The position numbers and the translations under genes are program-made. This document shows, piece after piece, positions 49,125 to 58,039 of a stretch of 64,000 nucleotides of DNA. The DNA comes from Sutcliffiella tianshenii (lineage in GTDB: Bacteria; Bacillota; Bacilli; Bacillales; Bacillaceae_I): assembly GCF_016908565.1 (NCBI RefSeq), contig NZ_JAFBED010000001.1, positions 1 through 64,000 of the forward strand. The letters run 5' to 3'. The notes under the pieces are model-generated. The model was not told the origin of the DNA and did not search any database. It saw only the letters and a program-made list of their open reading frames with translations. Positions within the stretch are counted from its first letter, which is position 1, and each line of letters begins with the position of its first letter.

Positions 49125-51284
49125 CTATTTCTCTAATCTGAATGAAAGAAGCGTGAGCTCCGTGCTGTTCGGTCCGATCATGGCATGGAATTCTCCATTG
49201 TCGCTCGTAAATTCCAGGTTGGAATGGAAGTAGCGCAAGGCTTCCTCTGTAATCGTGAAGCTTACTTCCTTCGTTTCACCCGGCTCGAGCCAAACCTTTT
49301 TGTAGCCTTTTAATTCCTTTAAAGGACGGACAATCTCACCGGCAATATCGCGGACATAGAATTGGACAATCTCCTCGCCGGCCATTTCGCCAGAGTTTGT
49401 CACTTGGATGGACGCAGTGATTTCCTCACTTGGTGTCAATGTTTTACTAGAAAGGTTCATCTCACTGTAAGTAAAGCTCGTGTAGCTTAATCCATAGCCA
49501 AATGGAAGAAGCGGCTCATTCGGTATATCCAGGTACTTGGATACGTAGTGATCAGGCGCATCCGGTCTGTTCGGTCTTCCTGTATTGAAGTGGTTGTAAT
49601 AGACAGGAACTTGTCCCACAGAATAAGGGAAGCTCATCGTTAGCTTTCCGGATGGGTTTGCATCACCGAACAGCAGGTCTGCAACGGCTGCACCGCCCTC
49701 TGTTCCCGGATACCAAGCTTCAAGCAATGCATCCACTCTATCGATTACACCGTGAAGATCAAGTGGTCTTCCGTTGAAAAGTACAGTAACGATCGGTTTC
49801 TGCAATTCTTTCATTCTGGCGATCAGTTCAAGCTGTGCCTGCGGCAGGCGAATGTCAGCGCGGCACTTGGCCTCTCCGCTCATATCCGCTCTCTCCCCGA
49901 CAGCAAGTACGATCACATCTGCACCCTCAGCAGCACTAACTGCTTCCTGAATCTGCTCTTCTGTAATCGTTTCAATGTCGGAGCCTTTTGCAAACGTTAA
50001 ATTGGAGGCATCCATTTTCGTTTTGAAAGCAGCCTGGAGCTGTACCGCATCCTCCTGTCTGCCATGCCAGGACCATGCACCCATGATATCCCCGCTTGAC
50101 GCAAACGGTCCGATCAATGCTATTTTCTGCTCCTTTTGAAGTGGCAGGACATTTTCATTTTTTAATAGAACACAAGATTTTGTCGCAAGTTCCCTTGATA
50201 CTTTACGATGCTCCTCTGACAGGATGACTTCCGCCTCCAGCTCTTCTGATGCACCGCGATATGGGTTTTCAAAAAGTCCAAGCTTTTCTTTTAATGTCAG
50301 GATGCGAAGTACCGATTCGTTGATCGTTTCCTCGTTTACTTCGCCGCTTTCCACAAGCTCCTTCAAATGCTTCGGATAGCAGGATGTCATCATTTCGATA
50401 TCAACACCAGCCTCAATCGACTTTTGTGCACATTCTTTTTCGTCTGCTGCCACACCGTGGAAGATCTGCTCCTTCACTGCGCCCCAGTCGGAAATGATGA
50501 CACCATCAAAGCCCCACTCATCGCGAAGAAGGTCTTTCATCAGCTTTTTGTTTCCTGTAGCAGGAATGCCGTCCACTGTATTGAATGCCGTCATGACCAT
50601 TTCACAGCCTTCATCCAACGCAGCCTTGTATGCTGGCAGGTAGGATTCACGAAGCTGTCTTTCGGACATGTTGACGGTGTTATAGTCACGGCCGCCTTCC
50701 GCAGCACCATAAGCAGCGAAATGCTTGACGCAAGCAGCGACACGGTTAAGGTCGTTTGTCAGGTCCTCACCTTGGAAGCCTCGTACGAACGCCCTTGCAA
50801 ATTCACTGTTCAGATAAGGATCCTCACCAGTGGATTCCATCACCCGTCCCCAGCGCGGGTCACGGACAAGATCCACCATCGGGGCGAATGTCACATGGAT
50901 ACCTGAAACTGCTGCTTCCTTTGCCGCTATTTCCGCGCTCTTTTCAGCCAGCTCCATGTTCCAGGAACACCCGATTGCGAGTGGTACCGGGAAAATCGTT
51001 TTAAATCCGTGAACGATGTCAGCCATGATAAGCAAAGGGATCCCTAATCGATTTTCTGCCAAATGCTCTTTCTGGATGTTCTGTACTTCTTTTGCACCTG
51101 ATGCCCCCAATACGGAGCCGGTATTTGTTACAACGTCCTCATCTATTCCCATATCGGCCATCGGACCGGTAATTTCGCCTTCTCCGGCAGCACCTTTGTA
51201 GAAAAAAGTAGCCAATTGCAACAGCTGTGCTATTTTTTCATCCAGTGTCATTTGTTCTAAAAGAGCTTTTACGTCTTTCCCCAT
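49125..51284 (-). CDS. GH3 beta-glucosidase
   Basis: A 719-aa GH3 enzyme with the (beta/alpha)8 barrel, catalytic nucleophile Asp~266 in WGFDGVIISDWGAV, KHFAAYGA and GRVMESTGEDPYL motifs, the alpha/beta sandwich (SGKLTMSFPYSVGQVPVYYNHFNTGRP), and a C-terminal fibronectin-like domain. No signal peptide. In L. innocua the neighbouring GH3 acts on 1,2-beta-glucosides such as sophorose; the same role is expected here, giving glucose from short products. It is the first gene of the GH3-GH94 unit, 23 bases before GH94, behind two LacI-type palindromes. Confidence 0.9.
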   Translation of the reverse strand: MGKDVKALLEQMTLDEKIAQLLQLATFFYKGAAGEGEITGPMADMGIDEDVVTNTGSVLGASGAKEVQNIQKEHLAENRLGIPLLIMADIVHGFKTIFPVPLAIGCSWNMELAEKSAEIAAKEAAVSGIHVTFAPMVDLVRDPRWGRVMESTGEDPYLNSEFARAFVRGFQGEDLTNDLNRVAACVKHFAAYGAAEGGRDYNTVNMSERQLRESYLPAYKAALDEGCEMVMTAFNTVDGIPATGNKKLMKDLLRDEWGFDGVIISDWGAVKEQIFHGVAADEKECAQKSIEAGVDIEMMTSCYPKHLKELVESGEVNEETINESVLRILTLKEKLGLFENPYRGASEELEAEVILSEEHRKVSRELATKSCVLLKNENVLPLQKEQKIALIGPFASSGDIMGAWSWHGRQEDAVQLQAAFKTKMDASNLTFAKGSDIETITEEQIQEAVSAAEGADVIVLAVGERADMSGEAKCRADIRLPQAQLELIARMKELQKPIVTVLFNGRPLDLHGVIDRVDALLEAWYPGTEGGAAVADLLFGDANPSGKLTMSFPYSVGQVPVYYNHFNTGRPNRPDAPDHYVSKYLDIPNEPLLPFGYGLSYTSFTYSEMNLSSKTLTPSEEITASIQVTNSGEMAGEEIVQFYVRDIAGEIVRPLKELKGYKKVWLEPGETKEVSFTITEEALRYFHSNLEFTSDNGEFHAMIGPNSTELTLLSFRLEK

Positions 51285-51311
51285 TATGGTTCCCTCCTTG
51301 GCTTACATGTA

Positions 51312-51325
51312 CTGAAACGTTTTTA
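51312..51325. promoter_or_regulatory. LacI-type palindrome upstream of GH3, copy 1
   Basis: CTGAAACGTTTTTA, 11 of 14 to TTGAAACGTTTCAA, 28 bases before the GH3 start. Confidence 0.5.
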
Positions 51326-51378
51326 TTCATATAAACCTATATTTATTAAGATGAATTGTGTAAATTCCTGTTATTTTG

Positions 51379-51392
51379 TCGAAACGTTTCTA
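51379..51392. promoter_or_regulatory. LacI-type palindrome upstream of GH3, copy 2
   Basis: TCGAAACGTTTCTA, 12 of 14, with a perfect GAAACGTTTC core. Confidence 0.65.
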
Positions 51393-51461
51393 TAAAAAGC
51401 TATAAAGTGCCCAATTAGATTGAGCTCTCGGTTTGTTTCATGTATGATTTTACGAAGGTTT

Positions 51462-51654
51462 TAAACACCGCTGTTGATTTCCGCACTAGGCTGCGCTTTC
51501 CGCGGGCGGGTGCGGAGCCTCCTCGGCTTGCGCCTGCGGGGTCTCCCCTACTCCGCTTCTCCCGCAGGACAAGGAAGGCTTCGGCAGCGATACATCGCAC
51601 GAAGAAAATGCTCGCATTTTCGAGGAGTCTTCGCCTATTGCTCCAATCAACAGC
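51462..51654. repeat. palindrome-ended repeat element, copy B
   Basis: GCTGTTGATT at 51470-51479 and AATCAACAGC at 51645-51654 bound 185 bp. It matches copy A (31494) over the left 60 bases and the right 30 but has ~50 extra bases inside. The 613-base gap between GH3 and the permease gene holds this and copy C and no gene. Confidence 0.85.
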
Positions 51655-51759
51655 TAGCGGCCTTGAAATCAATAAAAACCTGTGGCAATGATTTTCTTGC
51701 AAAAGATTTACGCTATGAAAATGAAAATTCAGTGAAGACGTTATGCGTTACTTGTTGCC

Positions 51760-51895
51760 CCTGTTGATTGGAGTGCAAGGCATGAGACTCCTGCGGGAGC
51801 AGCGTGTCAAGGGAGACCCCGCAGGCGCAATAGCGCCGAGGAGGCTCCCGAGGCCGCCCCGCGGAAAGCGAATGCCTGGAACGGAAATCAACAGG
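51760..51895. repeat. palindrome-ended repeat element, copy C (inverted)
   Basis: CCTGTTGATT at 51760-51769 and AATCAACAGG at 51886-51895. The inner part is in the opposite orientation to copies A and B (CTCCTGCGGGA, GGGAGACCCCGCAGGCG, CCCGCGGAAAGCG). With copy B it makes a large inverted pair. Confidence 0.85.
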
Positions 51896-51914
51896 GAGTT
51901 CAAAGCATCAAAAT

Positions 51915-52871
51915 CTATTCCCCAGCAATACCAGAACGGTCCACGCCTTCGACGAACCATCGTTGTGTGACCAGGTAGACGAGCAGCATAGGCAGGATCG
52001 TCATGACGGTTCCGGCCATTTTGATGCCCTCATTGATCTCAGAGGAATCCCCTTCCTGAGGGAACATCTGCTGGTAGGTGGCAACGAACTTCTGCAGCTC
52101 GAGCGGCAAGGTCGTCAAGGCATTTCCGAAATAGATCGAAGCTAGGTACGTCTCATTCCAATACCATACAAAGGAGAAAAGGAATGAAATGATGATTGCC
52201 GGTCCGGCCATTGGAAGCGCAATGGTGAAAAAGATGCGCAGAAAGCCTGCTCCATCAAGCTGGGCAGCCTCTTCCAGAGCCTTTGGCAGCATTTTAAAGA
52301 ATTGATAGAATATCAGAATGAAAATGGCACTGTTTATTCCCTGCCCAAGCAGTGCAGGGAATAGGAACGACTGGATGCTCCCCAATATCCCGAGCTCGTT
52401 AAAAAATACATAACGAGGGATGACTGTCACTTGAGGCGGAATGATGAATGTAGATAGGACCAGGACAAACATCGTACGCTTGAATGGAAAGTCAAAGCGG
52501 GCAAAGCCATAGCCGATCACGGCACAGACCGCTGTTTGTACAATGGCCGGAATCGCTGTGACATATAAGGTTTCAAGCAAGGTCGGAATGAACTTCAGTA
52601 CAGAATAGGCCGCTTCATAATTATCAAGATATAATTGTGTCGGCAACCAGTTCACCAAAGGATTCAGGATGTCATCCAGGCTCTTCAAGCTATAGGATGT
52701 CATGTACAAGAGCGGATACAGGTAAACGAATCCGATCCCGACCAAAAGGCCGTAGATGAAAAGCTTGTACAGAAATCCGTCATTCCCTTTGACTCCGAAA
52801 GTCATTTTCTTCAGCTTCGTTGCATATGGATGGATGCTTTTTTTTCGATTAGTTGATAGCCAGCTTGCCAT
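51915..52871 (-). CDS. carbohydrate ABC transporter permease, MalG type (pair 2)
   Basis: A 318-aa permease with about six transmembrane helices and the EAA loop EEAAQLDGAGFLRIFFTIALPMAGPAIIISFLF. It is of the MalG/sugar-permease CUT1 class. The ATG at 52871 has GGAGG 8 bases upstream; the frame extends to 52970 but overlaps the neighbouring permease. It ends the transport operon and pairs with the gene at 52886. No ATPase gene is near. Confidence 0.87.
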   Translation of the reverse strand: MASWLSTNRKKSIHPYATKLKKMTFGVKGNDGFLYKLFIYGLLVGIGFVYLYPLLYMTSYSLKSLDDILNPLVNWLPTQLYLDNYEAAYSVLKFIPTLLETLYVTAIPAIVQTAVCAVIGYGFARFDFPFKRTMFVLVLSTFIIPPQVTVIPRYVFFNELGILGSIQSFLFPALLGQGINSAIFILIFYQFFKMLPKALEEAAQLDGAGFLRIFFTIALPMAGPAIIISFLFSFVWYWNETYLASIYFGNALTTLPLELQKFVATYQQMFPQEGDSSEINEGIKMAGTVMTILPMLLVYLVTQRWFVEGVDRSGIAGE

Positions 52872-52885
52872 AGATCTTCCCTCCT

Positions 52886-53749
52886 CTATGCATATTTTTT
52901 CTTCCCTCTGAATGTCAGAAGACCTACTGAAATGGCAAGTGCTGCCGCAATGAGCAGGAAGTAGATCCAAGACAAGGCGGAGGCATAGCCGAAGCCAGTG
53001 TCAATCTGGAACATATTTGTCTGGATATGTTCAATGACCGGATTAAGAGAAAAGATGGAAAACATTACAATTGTATAGACGGTATTGACGACGATCATCG
53101 GGAAGATGCTTGGCAGGGTAACCTTCCAGAAGCACTCCCAGTTTGACGCGCCATCAATTTTAGCCGCTTCATATACCTGTTGGTCGATTTTTTGCAGTGC
53201 AGCCAGGAATATCAGGAACTGTACGCCTGAGAACCAAAGGATGATGATCAGGTTATCCATCAGGTACAGGAGGACGGTACTGAAAAATCCTTCTGAGGAA
53301 AGCATCGATTCAAAGATCGCGTATTCCTTGATGGATGGTATGCTCGTCACTCCCTGGGCGATCAGTTCATTGATTACCGGTCCACTCGCAATGATGACTG
53401 GCAGGAAAAAGATCGTTCTGAAAAAGTTCCTGAACTTGATCGGCTGGTTGAGCAATAGCGCGATGATCAACGAGAATACGATGATGATCGGCACCGACAG
53501 GACCAGCTCCTGTAAGAAAGTCAGAAGCTTTTGGGTAAACACGGCATCCACTGTGAAGGCATATTGAAAGTTGTCGAATTTCACAAATTTCGTCTGGATT
53601 CCCTGTGTGGTGATTTTTACTTGCTGAAAGCTTAGAAACAGCGAGTAGAAAAGGGGAACCGCTGTGAAAATCAGGAATCCTAAAATCCATGGTGAGATAA
53701 ACATTAAGCCTGTTAGTGTATTCTTTGATTTCATGGACATCTGCTTCAT
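52886..53749 (-). CDS. carbohydrate ABC transporter permease, MalF type (pair 2)
   Basis: A 287-aa CUT1 permease, six helices, with the EAA motif VYEAAKIDGASNWECFWKVTLPSIFPMIVVNTVYT. It starts 2 bases after the DUF5696 stop, so translation is coupled. Forms a heterodimer with the 51915 gene by position. The cargo is inferred to be an oligosaccharide. Confidence 0.87.
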   Translation of the reverse strand: MKQMSMKSKNTLTGLMFISPWILGFLIFTAVPLFYSLFLSFQQVKITTQGIQTKFVKFDNFQYAFTVDAVFTQKLLTFLQELVLSVPIIIVFSLIIALLLNQPIKFRNFFRTIFFLPVIIASGPVINELIAQGVTSIPSIKEYAIFESMLSSEGFFSTVLLYLMDNLIIILWFSGVQFLIFLAALQKIDQQVYEAAKIDGASNWECFWKVTLPSIFPMIVVNTVYTIVMFSIFSLNPVIEHIQTNMFQIDTGFGYASALSWIYFLLIAAALAISVGLLTFRGKKKYA

Positions 53750-53751
53750 GC

Positions 53752-56010
53752 TTATCTTCCCCCCTCTACTACTTCAAATGATGTTGCTTCCACTTCCACA
53801 CCTTGTACGCTGAATGGTGCTTCAGTGTAATTGACAATGATGGATACGCCGTTTTCATACACCACTTCGACCACTCCCTTTTTGTGGACAATGCGATCGG
53901 TGATGGTCATGTTTTCAACTTCCCCAAGGCTTTCCTTCACTGCCTTGTATTGAGCGATGACTTGTTCCTTCCAGACATCAAACTCGGAAGTGTATAGACC
54001 TCTTGATGGAGTTTTCAAAAGCTCCTGGGAGGATTCCGTCGTCAGATAGAAAGATGGATAAGCACCGAATTCAATCATTCTCAGCACTTCCTCTGTCGGG
54101 TTATGCGAGAAGTTCGAGAAGCTGGCATAGTATGGCTTGTAACCCTTCAGGACGATTTGCAGGAATGGCACCGTATCTGTCACAAACATATAGCTGGACG
54201 AATACATCGGCATATCAAGGTATTTGTCCATGTATCCCCAGGCATAATCGTTCGGCTTATAGAAGGATAATCCTCCCATTTGCTCCTGATATAGCCCGAA
54301 GGTTTCTTGATATGTCTCGATCATCTCACTTCTCGTGCTCTTCATCCCTTTGTTGTAATCAGAGAAAAGTGTATAGCCTGTCGTATCTACTGCCAGGTTT
54401 GACACACCATGCTCCTTGAAATCTTTTTGATCCTTTTTGGCGATTTCCAATGTCTTCTCCGGACTGAGATAGTAGCTCATTTTGCCGTACTCTCTCTGTG
54501 TCATCGGCTGCGCATTTTTCTTTTTCGCGACATCCTTGCTTCCGGAGAAACCTGATGCACCTTCATAGGCTTTTGTAAAATCTGTGTAGAAATAGAAAGG
54601 AATATCTTTATCCTTCAATTTTTTCATCGTTTCCTCATAGTCGGCATCGCTACCAAGCTTGCCTTCAAGCGGGAACTTCTCAGGCAGGGTGCCTGTCAGA
54701 CCGCCTTTTGTATAGCCGCGGTAGACGACATGCATGTTGTCTACTTCATTTTTCTGAAGCTCTTCCACATAACCTGGAATCTCATTCACTTTTGTCATAG
54801 GAAGTACCGTATCCCATAGCAGGCCTTTTTTTGTCTCTCCCCCCAGGAATTCAAGGCGGACATCGACTGCATCCTCTTCTTTTTCAAGGCTTTCAGTCTC
54901 CACCAAGCGTTCCTGGTAGCGTTTGGCCATTCCTACGTAGTCTGCTTCTTCATCCTCAAGGATCATGACACGTTGCTTGATGTCAAAGGAGTTTTTTTCC
55001 TCCTGATAGACATTGAAGCCACCCATGCTTTTACTTGTAGGCTGATAGTAGCTGAAGCGGTACTGATACTGGGAGGTTACCCAGAAAAAGTCGGTGGATG
55101 CGCCGGAAGGGTAAGCAAGGATGCTTCCATAGCTTTGCCCCTCTTCAATGGCGGTGATGAATCCATTTTGCTTCACACCATGAACTGCACCATAGACTGG
55201 AACTGAAATTTCCTGTGTCGGATAAGTATAGTCATCCTGGGAAGCTATGTTACGGGTGAAGCCTTCATCTGTTCCATAGATGTTTCCAACGAAAGGAGTG
55301 TCGGAACGGAACGGGCTTTTTTCAAATCTCATCAAAGCGCCGCTGCCATCAGGGATGAACAGGTAGCCGCTGATGTCGTCCTCATTGGCCGCTCCAAGGA
55401 AAGGGTATACCTTCATGGAAACGATCTTGTTGTATTTTCCATCTTTGATCCCTGCATCGGGAACATGGATGACGACATCGTCTTCTTCAAGGCTCACCTT
55501 CAGCTGGACATCGATACTGGAATTCTTGAATTCGATATCAGCCTTAAAGCCGTTTTCTTCCATCGTAATTTCAGATTCCGATTCGGACGTCAGGATACTT
55601 TCCGTTTTCACGTTTCCTTTGCGGTCCAGGTAATCGATCGTGATGGCCGATTGGACCATTTCTGTCCATGTATTGTTCAGTCGATAGTTTTCAGGCTGAT
55701 CCAATCCGGAGTTCCAGATATATCCCGTGCTCTTGTTCTGGATCTTGATGGCGAGGGATGCCCTGTTTACGTAAAGAGCAAGCTCTTCGTTTTCCGTAAC
55801 CTTTTCAAAGCCTTCCAAGGAACCTTCCGGAAGTGGCTTGTTTTCCTTTTCTGTTTGCGTGAATTGATTGGAATCAAATCGCAGGGTCTCTTCCCCAAGC
55901 TCCGATTCCACCTCAATCTCTTCCAGCTCGTCCTTGTCTTTGAGGGAATCCGCAATAACATGGACGGGAAGCATGGCAATCAGAAGGAACAGGATAATCT
56001 TTTTATACAC
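53752..56010 (-). CDS. DUF5696 domain secreted/membrane-linked protein
   Basis: A 752-aa protein starting with a signal peptide (KKIILFLLIAMLPVHVIADS, probable cleavage after A-D region near residue 20). It matches the DUF5696 family, which has a large extracytoplasmic glycan-related fold; recognisable blocks are YVNRASLAIKIQNKSTGYIWNSG, SGYLFIPDGSGALMRFEKSP and FYFYTDFTKAYEGASGFSG. No lipobox. The GTG start has GGAGG 9 bases upstream and overlaps the stop of the NHL-Yip1 gene by 8 bases. It lies between the two permease sets. Biochemical function is unknown; some regions resemble glycoside hydrolase-like barrels. Confidence 0.8.
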   Translation of the reverse strand: MYKKIILFLLIAMLPVHVIADSLKDKDELEEIEVESELGEETLRFDSNQFTQTEKENKPLPEGSLEGFEKVTENEELALYVNRASLAIKIQNKSTGYIWNSGLDQPENYRLNNTWTEMVQSAITIDYLDRKGNVKTESILTSESESEITMEENGFKADIEFKNSSIDVQLKVSLEEDDVVIHVPDAGIKDGKYNKIVSMKVYPFLGAANEDDISGYLFIPDGSGALMRFEKSPFRSDTPFVGNIYGTDEGFTRNIASQDDYTYPTQEISVPVYGAVHGVKQNGFITAIEEGQSYGSILAYPSGASTDFFWVTSQYQYRFSYYQPTSKSMGGFNVYQEEKNSFDIKQRVMILEDEEADYVGMAKRYQERLVETESLEKEEDAVDVRLEFLGGETKKGLLWDTVLPMTKVNEIPGYVEELQKNEVDNMHVVYRGYTKGGLTGTLPEKFPLEGKLGSDADYEETMKKLKDKDIPFYFYTDFTKAYEGASGFSGSKDVAKKKNAQPMTQREYGKMSYYLSPEKTLEIAKKDQKDFKEHGVSNLAVDTTGYTLFSDYNKGMKSTRSEMIETYQETFGLYQEQMGGLSFYKPNDYAWGYMDKYLDMPMYSSSYMFVTDTVPFLQIVLKGYKPYYASFSNFSHNPTEEVLRMIEFGAYPSFYLTTESSQELLKTPSRGLYTSEFDVWKEQVIAQYKAVKESLGEVENMTITDRIVHKKGVVEVVYENGVSIIVNYTEAPFSVQGVEVEATSFEVVEGGR

Positions 56011-58024
56011 GGAGAATCACCTCCTGAATGATCGCTGTGACAAAGTCTACTACTTGATCCATTAATACATAAATGATAAAGCACACGAGCACGATGATGA
56101 TCATGCAGAATATCGTGATCAGGATGTTTCTTACTGTTTCAAAGAATTCATAGGCATGTATCTCTTTTACCATGATGAACAGGATGACGAGCGACCAGCC
56201 TATCATGACCTGCATCGAGAAGGTATATAGGAATGCCTCATTCAACGTCAATGCATTGGATAATATCGTGACTGGGATGATGAACATCAGATAAGGAGCC
56301 AAGCTATAGATGGTTCCTATGTAGATGTCCCGGAATCTTCCCTCTCCGTCACTGATCGTACTTACGAGATAGTTGGATACGATAAACAACAGGATCGGCA
56401 GGAAGAGTGTCACAAGTTCGAATGCAAAATTGATTTGGTCTGCGTTAGACCCTCTGAATATAAAGCCTGTGAAATATTTCATGATGAGATATTCCAGGAA
56501 TAGAACCAGGTAAAGAATGGTGGCGGAAACCAGGGATACCTTTCTGACACGCTTTACATAATAGAAGCTGTCCACCGGTTTTTTCAGGAAGTTCACAAGG
56601 AATAAGAGCTCTGAGACCAAGGTCTTTGCTTTGATCCTCTTCCATCTTTTCCGTGGTTCTTTGAGAATGCCTTTCTTTTTATCCACATACAGGACAGAAG
56701 CGCGGATGGCGAATAAGCCGATGATGACTGCAAATACCTTGCTTAAGTGCTCCTGCATCCAGATGTTTCGTATCTCCCAGAAGGAATTGGAGTATCCTTC
56801 CTTGCTGTTGACAATCTTGAAAGATTCCAATGCTTCTTCATATTGCTGTTGCTTGTAGTAGGCTTCCCCCATTGCAAAGTGGGCAAGGCCGATGGACGAG
56901 TTCAAGCGAAGGACCTCGCTCCAGTACTTTCCACTTTCTACATAGAGCCCTTCTGCATATAAGGAGATCCCGCCATGCATCATTTCCGCGAATGCGGTAG
57001 GTTCAAGCATCTGGATGGTTCCTCTTTCACGATCTGTTACAAGAAGCCGGCCAAGATTATCCACGCTTATCCCTGTTGGATCCTTGAACAGGCCAAGACG
57101 GTTTGTCCCGTCATCCTTGCCTCCGAAAATGAAAAGAAGATTTCCATAGCTGTCATATTCATAGATGCGGCCATTGTTTTCAAGAACAAAGAAGTTCCCG
57201 AGCGGACCTACAGTTATATCCCTCAGATTGGTAGTATCCGAGATGTCAGATGGGAGTATGTTGCTCCCGGCAATATTGAGCTTTCGTATCACTTCAAATT
57301 TTGTACCGGCAGTGACGGTGAATACCAGCCCTTTTTCATCGATGGCGATATTGGTCGGCGCCGGTGGTACCTTTAGGAACATCCTTGATTTTTGACCTTC
57401 TGTCGTTAGTGCTTCCTGTACGACAGACATGAGGGACGATTGTGTCCGGTTCACCCCGAAGAATCCAAGGAATGTGCCGTCCTGTCCGATCTGGATGATA
57501 CCATTATTGGAGCCTTCCCCGATGATGTAGAGGTTACCGCGCTTATCCACGGTCACTTTTTGCGGCTTAAATGGTGATCTTGTCCCAAACAAGGGAGAGT
57601 CAGGTCTACCATACTCCTGGATCATCTCGCCTTCCTGCGAATAGCGGAATACCTTTTCATTCTTATAATCCGCTACATAGATTTCCTGATTGTGGTCAAC
57701 ATAAACGCCAGTCGGCTGTGCCAATTGGCCTGCTCCGACCTCTAACAGCTTTTTGCCGTTTTCATCGAATTTTGTGACCTTTTTCGTTCCTGAATCCGCT
57801 ACATACACATTGTTATTTTCATCAATGTAAACATCTTCTGGATTAACAATCTCACTGTTACTCCCAAAGAGACTGACAGGGATATAGGCTGTCTGCGTTT
57901 CGATTATATCCCCCTCGGATGAAACCGTCTCCGTTTTGTAAGGAACAGAAAGCGCAGCAGAGGATTGTGCTGGAAAGAGTATCAGTAGCCAAACACATAG
58001 TAAGCCGATGAAGATTTGCTTCAT
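56003..58024 (-). CDS. NHL-repeat / TPR / Yip1-domain membrane protein
   Basis: A 673-aa protein of unusual domain order. A signal peptide (residues 1-24) is followed by NHL-type beta-propeller repeats (~55-345; VYIDENNNVYVADSGTKKVTKFD and repeats such as GVYVDHNQEIYVADYKNEKVFRY), then two TPR-like helices (~350-405), a transmembrane helix (~425-445), and a Yip1-like domain (~460-670) with about five hydrophobic segments. The extracytoplasmic propeller could bind glycan or protein; Yip1-type domains help membrane organisation. It precedes DUF5696 with an 8-base overlap. No known enzyme motif. Confidence 0.82.
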   Translation of the reverse strand: MKQIFIGLLCVWLLILFPAQSSAALSVPYKTETVSSEGDIIETQTAYIPVSLFGSNSEIVNPEDVYIDENNNVYVADSGTKKVTKFDENGKKLLEVGAGQLAQPTGVYVDHNQEIYVADYKNEKVFRYSQEGEMIQEYGRPDSPLFGTRSPFKPQKVTVDKRGNLYIIGEGSNNGIIQIGQDGTFLGFFGVNRTQSSLMSVVQEALTTEGQKSRMFLKVPPAPTNIAIDEKGLVFTVTAGTKFEVIRKLNIAGSNILPSDISDTTNLRDITVGPLGNFFVLENNGRIYEYDSYGNLLFIFGGKDDGTNRLGLFKDPTGISVDNLGRLLVTDRERGTIQMLEPTAFAEMMHGGISLYAEGLYVESGKYWSEVLRLNSSIGLAHFAMGEAYYKQQQYEEALESFKIVNSKEGYSNSFWEIRNIWMQEHLSKVFAVIIGLFAIRASVLYVDKKKGILKEPRKRWKRIKAKTLVSELLFLVNFLKKPVDSFYYVKRVRKVSLVSATILYLVLFLEYLIMKYFTGFIFRGSNADQINFAFELVTLFLPILLFIVSNYLVSTISDGEGRFRDIYIGTIYSLAPYLMFIIPVTILSNALTLNEAFLYTFSMQVMIGWSLVILFIMVKEIHAYEFFETVRNILITIFCMIIIVLVCFIIYVLMDQVVDFVTAIIQEVILRV

Positions 58025-58039
58025 TTTCTTTCCTCCCCT

